A stretch of DNA of 10,836 bases, from the NCBI GenBank assembly GCA_002378665.1, contig DFSO01000065.1:1-10836 (forward strand). The letters run 5' to 3'. Within the stretch, counting starts at the first letter, position 1; each line of letters opens with the position of its first letter. The notes under the pieces were generated by a model. The model was not told the DNA's origin, did no database searches, and was given only the letters and a program-made list of their open reading frames with translations. Shown here piece after piece: positions 1-6,492 of the stretch. Position numbers and translations under genes: made by a program. Origin of the DNA: Loktanella sp. UBA3435. Its GTDB lineage: Bacteria > Pseudomonadota > Alphaproteobacteria > Rhodobacterales > Rhodobacteraceae.

Positions 1-82
1 CTCGGCAACCGATGCGTGGCCAATGACTACTTTCAGGTAAGCTGCGCCGTAGCATCGCTACCCTCGACGAACGGCGGCTTTA

Positions 83-306
83 GGCCAATTTTGTTAAAAA
101 CTCCAAAATTTGCACACCGTTATTTTTCGGCGAAAGCCCCTTATGCAAAGAAGTCAGATGAGATCCATCGCGAGGCAAAGTGAGCTGACACATGAGCGGC
201 AATATGCCAATTGGGTCTAACCCCCGCCACCAAAAACTCGTCGGCTTGTACGGCGAGAAAATTCGTCATTCCGAGCCAGAACCGGAGTTTTTCAACATAA
301 TCAGCC
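83..306. repeat. imperfect outward-facing inverted repeat, possible relic of a small mobile element
   Basis: Read outward, the left arm (complement of 104 down to 83) begins GGAGTTTTTAACAAAATTGG and the right arm (284-306, plus strand) begins GGAGTTTTTCAACATAATCA. The first nine bases are identical. The similarity then continues with one gap and several mismatches, fading over about 34 bases. The interior is about 180 bp and encodes nothing recognisable. Two matching ends around a short non-coding core is the shape of a MITE or a deleted insertion sequence. No target-site duplication was identified, so the mobile origin is an inference. Confidence 0.3.
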
Positions 307-776
307 CGAAGCGGAAGTACCTATTCTGGTCCCACGGGTTGCGACCAAAACGCCCTCAGGAATGCTAACGTGAGGAGTGTCGGCCAGCCTGAGACGTGTA
401 GCCAGTTGTGCCAGCCCAAAATCGCATTGCGACGGAATTTTGCAGGCCGAAGCCGAATACAGCACTTACCAGCCACAAAACTTTTTACAGTGCTGTTCTT
501 CCCGTGCGAAGCACTACAATCTGTAATGCGTAGATTTCCCATCCGCCTTCATGCACACTGGCTTTAGGTCTCTAGTAGGTCTGCCAAGGACTACCGTCTT
601 GTCAATGATCTTCAACGCAATCGCGCATGCGATAATTGAATGTTCAGCTTCATATTTGACATACCAAAGTGTCAGATCTGAAGCATGGTGGGAACGGATA
701 TTTCCCCTTGTCAGAGCAAGAATATCTGGTTCAAAATCGGGTCACTCAGCCTCGGGTCAGGAAATAGACAATGTTT

Positions 777-815
777 GAGAATATTTGTTTAGCCCTTAGA
801 TCGGGGTACATTCTC
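777..815 (-). terminator. stem-loop directly after the proV-like stop codon
   Basis: The minus-strand transcript leaves the TAA stop straight into an inverted repeat. The outer arms GAGAAT/ATTCTC (777-782 and 810-815) enclose an inner CCC/GGG pairing. No clear U-run follows, so this is not a textbook intrinsic terminator. It may mark or protect the 3' end of the proXWV-like transcript. The position is striking, but the stem is short. Confidence 0.35.
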
Positions 816-1844
816 TTATGAGGAAAGGCGAGGAACAAGCGCTTTGACCAGATCACGCATGTGCAACTCACCTACAGCTGTCCCGCCGCTCATCACACGG
901 TAATGCAGCGACGTGTCGCCCTCGGACAGCGCAATCAGTGATTCCAGATTGTCACCCACATCTACGTCACCTGCGAACTTGGACCCCGACAAAGGCTCCA
1001 TCACTGACTTCACACGCAATACACGCGCGCGATTGATGTCACTTACAAAGTCTTCGATGTAGGGATCACAAGGGTTCATCAAGATGCCTTGCGGCTCACC
1101 CTGTTGGATCACTGCGCCGCCCTTCAGGATCACCAGATGGTCCGCCAGCTTTAGTGCCTCGTCCAGATCGTGGGTGATAAAGATGATGGTTTTCTGCAGC
1201 TCGTCCTGGAGTTCCAGCAACAGATTCTGCATGTCTGTGCGGATCAACGGATCAAGCGCCGAGAACGCCTCGTCCATCAGCATGATGTCTGTGTTGGCCG
1301 TCAACGCGCGTGCGATCCCGACCCGTTGCTGCATGCCGCCGGAAAGTTGCGCGGGGTAGTGGTTTTCATAGCCTTGAAGACCCACCCGCGCCAACCACTT
1401 CATCGCCTCGGCGTGTTGCTCCGCCTCGCTAAAGCCACGCGTTTTAAGTGACATCGCCGCGTTATGTACAACGGTACGGTGCGGCAATAGCGCAAATTTC
1501 TGGAACACCATCGACATCTTGGTCTGGCGCACTTCGCGCAACTCAGGCTCCGACAGGCCCATCACGTCGATCCCGTCCACCAGAATCTCGCCCGCTGTGG
1601 GTTCGATCAACCGGTTCAGGTGTCGGATCAGCGTCGATTTACCCGAACCCGACAGCCCCATCACAACGGTAATCTCGCCCGCTTGCATATCAACGTTGAT
1701 GTCCTGAAGTCCCAGCACATGCTTGTGCTTTTCCAGGAGGTCTTCTTTACCCATGCCCTCCTTGACGTGGTGCAGCACCTCTTTGTCACGTGCGCCAAAG
1801 ATTTTATAGAGGCCGCGCAGGCGGACTTTTGGTTCAGTAGCCAT
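816..1844 (-). CDS. proV: ProV-like ATP-binding subunit of quaternary amine ABC importer
   Basis: This is the cytoplasmic ATPase that powers uptake by the ProW-like permease. The 342-residue protein has Walker A GLSGSGKS at 63-70, the Q-loop glutamine at 115, the signature LSGGMQQR at 167-174, Walker B ending D191-E192, and the switch histidine at 225 (ITHD). The N-terminal extension before the core (about 1-50, with IFG and an LLEKH helix) is typical of the ProV/OpuAA branch. The tail after about residue 270 is short, with room for little more than one CBS-like unit; classical ProV is about 400 residues with a CBS pair, so ionic-strength sensing may differ. The ATG at 1844 follows the permease stop by 10 nt, and the ribosome site AAGGGG overlaps that stop, implying coupled translation. 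The family is certain. The substrate could be glycine betaine, another betaine, or TMAO as in roseobacter TmoV. Confidence 0.93.
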   Translation of the reverse strand: MATEPKVRLRGLYKIFGARDKEVLHHVKEGMGKEDLLEKHKHVLGLQDINVDMQAGEITVVMGLSGSGKSTLIRHLNRLIEPTAGEILVDGIDVMGLSEPELREVRQTKMSMVFQKFALLPHRTVVHNAAMSLKTRGFSEAEQHAEAMKWLARVGLQGYENHYPAQLSGGMQQRVGIARALTANTDIMLMDEAFSALDPLIRTDMQNLLLELQDELQKTIIFITHDLDEALKLADHLVILKGGAVIQQGEPQGILMNPCDPYIEDFVSDINRARVLRVKSVMEPLSGSKFAGDVDVGDNLESLIALSEGDTSLHYRVMSGGTAVGELHMRDLVKALVPRLSS

Positions 1845-1854
1845 TGTCAGCCCC

Positions 1855-2883
1855 TTAGTGTTTCACGCGGGTCATATCGACCCGAGACAGTGCTGCTTTT
1901 GACACACGGTCCAGAATGACGGCCAGCAGCACGATGCCGATGCCCGCAACGATCCCCACGCCCAACTCAAGGTTCCGAATGCCGCGAAGGACGTTGACGC
2001 CAAGGCCCGGCGCCGACACGAGCGAGGCGATAACTACCATTGCCAGCGACATCATGATGGTTTGGTTAATCCCCGCCATGATATTTGGCAACGCCAGTGG
2101 CAATTGAACACCCAGCAATTTCTGGCGCGATGTCATGCCAAATGCGTCAGCAGCCTCGATCACATCCTGATCCACAAGGCGGATACCAAGGTCGGTCAGG
2201 CGGACAACGGGCACGATCGCATAGAGGATAATCGCAATACCGTAAAGCTTTGATTCCGTCACCGAGAACAGGAAAATCAGCGGGATCAGATAAACAAAAG
2301 TCGGCAGTGTTTGCAGCAGGTCAAGTACCGGCACCAATGAGCGTTGCAACCGGTCGGATTTCGACATTGCAATACCTATGGGCACGCCCAACATCACGGA
2401 TATTCCTGTGCAGACAAAAATAATCGAAAGTGTCTGCATGGCCACATCGTAGTGATCCACAAGGCCCAAAAGAAAGATCGAGAAGGCAACAAAAACCGTC
2501 ACGCCAAAAGAACGGGATGCAAACCATGCAATGGCCACCAGAATGGGCACCATGATAAACCATGGCGTTGCCGCAAAGGTCCAAAGCGCTCCGTCAAGAA
2601 GCCAGCTGAGCGGTTGGGTGATCGGATCGAGAATGGCTTTCAGCATTGGTTTGGCAGCTAGAAATCCTTCTTCGATGCCTTTGGTTACATCGCGCGACTG
2701 AATGATGCCCGGGCAGCTTTCATTAAGATTGTCCAAGGAGGGGAACGGGAAAAACTCTTCCTTTGTTGCTGTACCACTGCTCTGTGCCAGCAGATCTGCC
2801 ATCGACATTGGGGCGCTGGAGGCTTCCTCGCCGCACCAATCCGACAGGCCAAGGGCCTTGAAAACACTATCGTAAAAGGCCAT
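1855..2883 (-). CDS. proW: ProW-like permease of quaternary amine ABC importer
   Basis: This is the inner-membrane permease of the importer. The 342-residue protein has a long polar N-terminal tail (about 1-95), as in E. coli ProW, then roughly six or seven hydrophobic spans from about residue 100 (near 108-121, 126-141, 150-172, 183-206, 213-225, 272-290, 307-324). The cytoplasmic coupling loop carries the EAA motif at about 243-262, with EAADAFGM followed by the conserved leucine/glycine pattern that docks on ProV. The start ATG at 2883 is supported by GGGGGAG about 8 nt upstream. It lies 97 nt after the binding-protein gene, across an RNA hairpin, and 10 nt before the ATPase gene. No frameshift or missing segment was seen. 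The exact solute cannot be read from the permease. Confidence 0.92.
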   Translation of the reverse strand: MAFYDSVFKALGLSDWCGEEASSAPMSMADLLAQSSGTATKEEFFPFPSLDNLNESCPGIIQSRDVTKGIEEGFLAAKPMLKAILDPITQPLSWLLDGALWTFAATPWFIMVPILVAIAWFASRSFGVTVFVAFSIFLLGLVDHYDVAMQTLSIIFVCTGISVMLGVPIGIAMSKSDRLQRSLVPVLDLLQTLPTFVYLIPLIFLFSVTESKLYGIAIILYAIVPVVRLTDLGIRLVDQDVIEAADAFGMTSRQKLLGVQLPLALPNIMAGINQTIMMSLAMVVIASLVSAPGLGVNVLRGIRNLELGVGIVAGIGIVLLAVILDRVSKAALSRVDMTRVKH

Positions 2884-2930
2884 TTTTTCAACTCCCCCGG
2901 CTTCTGTGAAACCTGTTATTCTTATACTGT

Positions 2931-2959
2931 AGCCTTCCCGCCAAACAGGCGGAAAGGCT
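2931..2959 (-). promoter_or_regulatory. intergenic hairpin between binding-protein and permease genes
   Basis: In the minus-strand RNA, AGCCTTTCCGCC pairs with GGCGGGAAGGCT around a 5-nt loop. This is a 12-bp stem with a single U-G wobble and no bulge. It starts about 21 nt after the binding-protein stop and ends about 47 nt before the permease start, and no U-run follows. Such hairpins commonly protect the upstream mRNA from 3' exonucleases or cause partial termination. That would keep the periplasmic binding protein in excess over the membrane complex. The structure is seen directly; the role is inferred. Confidence 0.6.
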
Positions 2960-2980
2960 CATGTTTTCTCAAACGTCAAC

Positions 2981-3949
2981 TTACTGCAGAAGTGCCGATA
3001 GCTTGCCTCTGGCTTCGTCGTTCAACCAGCCTGCCCAAGTTTCTTTGTTGTTGGTTAGGAAGTACACCGCCGCTTCGTCGTAGGATGCGTTGTTGTCGAG
3101 GCGCCATGCCAGCACTTCGCCCATCTGGGTGTTCGTGAAAGAAACATTACCCATCAATGCCGCAATGTCGGGGTTTTCATCGACGAAAGCTTTGGATGCA
3201 GCTGTCACAACTTTGGCCGCAGGGTACGCAGAGAAACCGGGTGTTGCGCAATCAACATTGCCGTTACATGCGTGTTTTTCGGTGTCATATTCAGGCACCT
3301 TAACCGCAACCATCGGGTACTTGCCCAAGACAGCTGTTGGCGCCCAGTAATACCCGAACCACGGCGCTTTTTCAGCATAGGCCGCAGCGATGGAGGTTTG
3401 CAGTGTTTCACCGGAACCGTGCTGGAATCGCTCAAGGCCGGAGCCTTCGATATTTGCAGCTTTCAGGTTGTTGTTGTTGATGATGTCACACGCCCAGCCC
3501 GACGGACAATCGTGGAATTTGCCACCAACTGCCGCAGGATTGGCCATGATGCCTTCCCATGTCGTCAGCTCCGGGTTGCTTTCAGCGAGGTAGGCAGGAA
3601 TCCACCATGCTTCAATGCCGCCGTCAGACAGGACATTGCCCAGCTCGACCAGTTTGTCGTCCGCCAACAAAGGCTCATATGCGGGTGTTGAGTTTGCCCA
3701 AACTTCCGTCAGAATGTCAGGCTCGCCCGTCTCCGCAAGCGACGTCAGCGCTGGAACGGTCGAGCTAGGAACAACCTGCACATCACAACCATACCCTTGC
3801 TCCATCAGGAACTTAGAAACAGCAGTCACAACCGACGAAGAAGCCCAATCCATTTGTGTGATTGAAACTTCTCCGCAATCAGCATGTGCCGCAGTTGCAC
3901 CCATTGAAAGGACCGCAGCCGTCGCTGCACCCGTTAGTAAATTTTTCAT
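2981..3949 (-). CDS. proX: ProX/TmoX-like periplasmic substrate-binding protein
   Basis: This periplasmic protein captures the solute and delivers it to the ProW/ProV complex. The 322-residue precursor has a signal peptide with a basic start (MKN), a hydrophobic core to about residue 20 and an AHA cleavage site after residue 23. The cysteine at 25 does not sit in a lipobox, so a soluble protein is expected. The mature part fits the OpuAC/ProX class. It has many tryptophans (for example 35, 84, 115, 116, 197, 202) that could form the aromatic box for a quaternary ammonium or N-oxide head group. Six cysteines (25, 55, 148, 154, 228, 234) could form three disulfides. The start ATG has GGAGA just upstream. 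The whole trio also resembles the TMAO importer TmoXWV of marine roseobacters, so TMAO is a real alternative to glycine betaine or another betaine. The gene symbol denotes family only. Confidence 0.88.
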   Translation of the reverse strand: MKNLLTGAATAAVLSMGATAAHADCGEVSITQMDWASSSVVTAVSKFLMEQGYGCDVQVVPSSTVPALTSLAETGEPDILTEVWANSTPAYEPLLADDKLVELGNVLSDGGIEAWWIPAYLAESNPELTTWEGIMANPAAVGGKFHDCPSGWACDIINNNNLKAANIEGSGLERFQHGSGETLQTSIAAAYAEKAPWFGYYWAPTAVLGKYPMVAVKVPEYDTEKHACNGNVDCATPGFSAYPAAKVVTAASKAFVDENPDIAALMGNVSFTNTQMGEVLAWRLDNNASYDEAAVYFLTNNKETWAGWLNDEARGKLSALLQ

Positions 3950-4047
3950 TATATTCTCCCATTGGCTCTCCTCTCAAGAAATGAAGGAGTTAAATAAATA
4001 GGAAAACACGATTCGCCCGAAACTTTAAGTTGAAAGCGACAGGTTGC

Positions 4048-4106
4048 ATTCGATACCGACGAATTCGATGGAATTGGGACCCAACGTATCGATAGGTCAG
4101 ACCACT
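4048..4106 (-). promoter_or_regulatory. candidate GntR/FadR-type operator and repeats upstream of proX-like gene
   Basis: The minus strand reads GTGGTCTGACCT around 4094-4106, with the perfect dyad GGTC-T-GACC at 4095-4103. This fits the TGGTNNNACCA shape bound by FadR/PdhR/LldR-class GntR regulators, except for one outer base. Adjacent bases hold the palindrome TATCGATA (4087-4094) and two direct ATTCGAT copies (4048-4054 and 4063-4069) spaced 15 bp apart. The site lies about 145 bp before the proX-like ATG, in the only sizeable gap between the two gene groups. I could not define clear -35/-10 boxes. No regulator gene is present in the window. Confidence 0.35.
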
Positions 4107-4127
4107 TACACCTCTTTTGCTTGCCAC

Positions 4128-4147
4128 CAAAAACGTAGAGCATCTAC
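4128..4147 (-). terminator. weak intrinsic terminator after the MetC-like gene
   Basis: Five to twenty bases after the MetC-like stop, the transcript reads GTAGA-TGC-TCTAC followed by G and five U residues. The stem is only 5 bp and AU-rich, so termination is probably partial. If it works, the four-gene operon ends here and the transporter is transcribed from its own promoter. If it is read through, all seven genes form one transcript. Confidence 0.4.
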
Positions 4148-4151
4148 CCTT

Positions 4152-5315
4152 TCAGCGGATGGTGGCCATGACCGCCATTGCGGTTTCAAGGTCTGTAATC
4201 AGGTCGGCGGGTGTCTCCAGCCCGATGTTCAGCCGCACGATACGCCCGCCAAAATCCTGGGTCGGGCGGTCCAGCCCTGGATACACAACTGCAAGGCTAT
4301 TCACCCCGCCCCAACTCATGCCGATTCTAAAAATCTTGAGCGAATTTATAAATGAAACGACATGTTCAGCAGGAATGTCATCTTTGAAACTAAAAGAGAA
4401 AACACTTGTGGCGCCTGTGAAGTCCCGTTTCCAAATATCATGACCGGGGCAGGATGGCAGTGCTGGGTGATAGACATCTTTCACAAGCGAATGATCGGCC
4501 AACCAAAGTGCGACTTTCATGGTGGCTTTTTCCAAGGCATCCAACCTTACGGCGAGGGTCTGCAAACCGCGTAAGGCAAGGCTGCAATCGTCCGGCGATA
4601 CGGCAAGGCCAAGTTGTTGATAAATCGGACCGAGCTTTGCATAAGCCGCATCACCGCTCGCCGAGACAGACCCAAGCAGCAGATCGCTGTGCCCGCCCAC
4701 ATATTTGGTCAGTGCTTGCATGCTGACGTCTACGCCATGTGCGAAGGCGTCAAACATCACCCCCGCCGCATAGGTGTTGTCCAAGGCAACTGCCACACCC
4801 TTGACGTGGGCTGCCGCGACAATCGCTGGAACATCCTGAATTTCCATCGTAACCGAACCGGGGCTTTCGCACCAAATTAGCGCTGTGTTGTCGCGGATCA
4901 ACGCCGAGATGCCCGCGCCGATCAACGGGTCATACGGCTCCACCTCGACGTTCAGGCCGCGCATCAACCCTTCGGCCATCGCTTTGTTCGGGCCGTAGGC
5001 AGAATATGGGACAAGCGCGTGACTGCCTGCATTGCAATAAGACAGATAAATCAGCGCAATTGCGGCCTGCCCGCCGGGGACAATGAAAGTCTCGCGCGCG
5101 CCCTCAATGCCTGCAATCCGTGATGCCAGTTCCAGCGTAGTTGGTGTCCCGTACAGACCGTAGGAATAGCCGTTTTCCGCTTGTCGCCAATCATCGGTGA
5201 CTGCGGCTTGCCTCTCGAATACGACAGTTGAGCCGCGATAGACAGGTGTTGCCAATGACGCATAATCCTGTCGCGCCTGTGGCTTCGGGTCGAGCAATTT
5301 TGTCCGCCAGTCCAT
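4152..5315 (-). CDS. MetC-like PLP-dependent lyase (Cys/Met metabolism family)
   Basis: This is a fold-type I PLP enzyme of the Cys/Met metabolism family, 387 residues, close in length and motif order to E. coli cystathionine beta-lyase (395). The PLP lysine is K204 in ALTKYVGGHSD. D179 (ALDNTYAAG) should hold the pyridine nitrogen, and Y52 is the phosphate-contacting tyrosine. The stretches DPLIGAG, ESPGSVTMEIQDVPAI and WKRDFTGATSVFSF are strongly MetC-like. Where E. coli MetC has YGRRGT, this protein has YGLYGT, losing an arginine that contacts the PLP phosphate. The ATG at 5315 is chosen over the longer frame because AGGAGA sits just upstream and 10 nt separate it from the deacylase stop. 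It is the last gene of the operon. Known family reactions are beta- or gamma-elimination of S-substituted amino acids; the clustering suggests it acts on a pathway intermediate rather than on cystathionine. Confidence 0.85.
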   Translation of the reverse strand: MDWRTKLLDPKPQARQDYASLATPVYRGSTVVFERQAAVTDDWRQAENGYSYGLYGTPTTLELASRIAGIEGARETFIVPGGQAAIALIYLSYCNAGSHALVPYSAYGPNKAMAEGLMRGLNVEVEPYDPLIGAGISALIRDNTALIWCESPGSVTMEIQDVPAIVAAAHVKGVAVALDNTYAAGVMFDAFAHGVDVSMQALTKYVGGHSDLLLGSVSASGDAAYAKLGPIYQQLGLAVSPDDCSLALRGLQTLAVRLDALEKATMKVALWLADHSLVKDVYHPALPSCPGHDIWKRDFTGATSVFSFSFKDDIPAEHVVSFINSLKIFRIGMSWGGVNSLAVVYPGLDRPTQDFGGRIVRLNIGLETPADLITDLETAMAVMATIR

Positions 5316-5325
5316 GATCTTCTCC

Positions 5326-6492
5326 TCACGTTTCAGTCTGCATTGATAGGATTGCATGGATGTAAATCCGCGCGGCATCCTCGATCTGTTCAAGGGCAAC
5401 GTATTCGTTCAACGAATGGCATTGCGCCAAATCACCGGGTCCACAAATCACAGTTGGGCACCCGAAGTTGGGCGCATCTGTCGAGCCGGGGAACGCGGAG
5501 ACGTCTACGTGGCCGATCACAGCTTTACAGGCTGAAACGACCGACTTCGTCACCAGCGCATCCGCCTGTGTATCGAGCGGTGGCAGGTCCAGAAACGGCG
5601 TGCCAAACTCGTATTCCAGCTCTAGTGCATTCGCCTTTGCTCGTGCCATTGCGCTATGCAGCTCCTTCATCACAACGGCAGACGTCTCACCCGGAATTGT
5701 GCGTCGATCCACATAAATCTCGCAAAAATCAGGGACAGAACAGGCATTGTCGCCGCCGCGTATTACACCCACGCTGAAACTCGGGCTGCCGCAAATCGCA
5801 TCAGGGGCGCGCTTCGAGACATCGTGCGCATAGTCCTGCAAAGCGCCCAAGACAGCTCCCATGTGATAGATTGCGTTACGGCCTTTGTCGGGCATACTGG
5901 AATGCGCGGCCAGGCCCTTTGTCCTGATAGAGGTCAGCATCTGACCTTTGTGCGCTGTGCTGATCTTCAATAAAGTAGGCTCTGCCACGATGGCAAAGTC
6001 AACCTTGGGTCCATGAAGCCCAAAGTGACGTGACCCCGTCATCGCGTGCTCTTCATCAATCACGCCCGCGACGATCAAATCACCAGACAGAGGTGTGTCC
6101 ATGCGCTGCAAGCGGCGTATCACCTCAAAATACGCCGCCAAGCCCGCTTTCATATCGCACGATCCGCGGCCATAGATTTTGCCGTCTTTCACGGCCGGCT
6201 CGAACGGGTCGGCATAGCCCTCAACCCCGACCGTATCCATGTGTCCGGCCAACAGGATCGTGGGCCCGGCCCCTGTGCCTTTCAGCGTTCCCCAGACATT
6301 GCGGCGCCCCGTTACAACCTCATGAGAGCCGATCTCAAGACCCAAGCTCCGCAGTTTTACCTCAAACAGATCGGCCATCGCGGCTTCGGCTCCAACATCC
6401 GAAGGCACCCCAAATGTGTTGACGCTCGCACAGCGGATCATTGCAGACAAATCTGCGATAAGCTGATCGCGATCAATCTTGATTTTGCTCAT
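5326..6492 (-). CDS. M20 family metal-dependent deacylase/amidohydrolase (ArgE/DapE type)
   Basis: This is a zinc-type amidohydrolase of the M20 family (acetylornithine deacetylase, succinyl-DAP desuccinylase, carboxypeptidase G2 relatives), 388 residues and full length. The metal and catalytic set looks complete: H84 and D86 in GHMDTV, D113 in YGRGSCDMKAG, E147-E148 in DEEH, E171 in AEPT, and H359 in CHSLNEYV. H197 lies in the dimerisation-domain region (AAHSSMPDKGRNA). No signal peptide is present, so the enzyme is cytoplasmic. Its ATG overlaps the stop of the M24 gene as ATGA, indicating translational coupling. It probably removes an acyl group from an amino-acid-like intermediate or cleaves an amide. 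In the ectoine pathway the equivalent step is done by DoeB/EutE, an unrelated AstE/AspA-type enzyme. The exact substrate is unknown, and ArgE itself is not implied because no arginine genes are nearby. Confidence 0.88.
   Translation of the reverse strand: MSKIKIDRDQLIADLSAMIRCASVNTFGVPSDVGAEAAMADLFEVKLRSLGLEIGSHEVVTGRRNVWGTLKGTGAGPTILLAGHMDTVGVEGYADPFEPAVKDGKIYGRGSCDMKAGLAAYFEVIRRLQRMDTPLSGDLIVAGVIDEEHAMTGSRHFGLHGPKVDFAIVAEPTLLKISTAHKGQMLTSIRTKGLAAHSSMPDKGRNAIYHMGAVLGALQDYAHDVSKRAPDAICGSPSFSVGVIRGGDNACSVPDFCEIYVDRRTIPGETSAVVMKELHSAMARAKANALELEYEFGTPFLDLPPLDTQADALVTKSVVSACKAVIGHVDVSAFPGSTDAPNFGCPTVICGPGDLAQCHSLNEYVALEQIEDAARIYIHAILSMQTET

Larger units (their letters stand above)
1..815. other. 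gene-free left region
   Basis: I see no convincing gene here. The open frames present are short (75 residues or fewer), overlap one another on both strands, lack good ribosome-binding sites and show no domain I recognise. A frame open from base 1 to 180 on the plus strand could be the tail of a gene outside the window, but its sequence suggests no family. The stretch contains an imperfect inverted repeat at its left and a stem-loop next to the proV-like stop codon, listed separately. It may hold decayed intergenic repeat or mobile-element DNA. Confidence 0.5.

Noticed and set aside
321..567. Two overlapping 65-73-residue frames on opposite strands
   Set aside because: They overlap antisense to each other, match no family I know and lack start signals, so chance frames are more likely.
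551..778. 75-residue plus-strand open frame in the left region
   Set aside because: No ribosome-binding site at a sensible distance, no recognisable domain, and the composition is that of random intergenic DNA.
3949..4143. 64-residue minus-strand frame whose stop overlaps the proX-like ATG
   Set aside because: It covers the control region with its operator-like repeats, is not protein-like, and the TAATG overlap can arise by chance. A leader peptide cannot be excluded but has no support.
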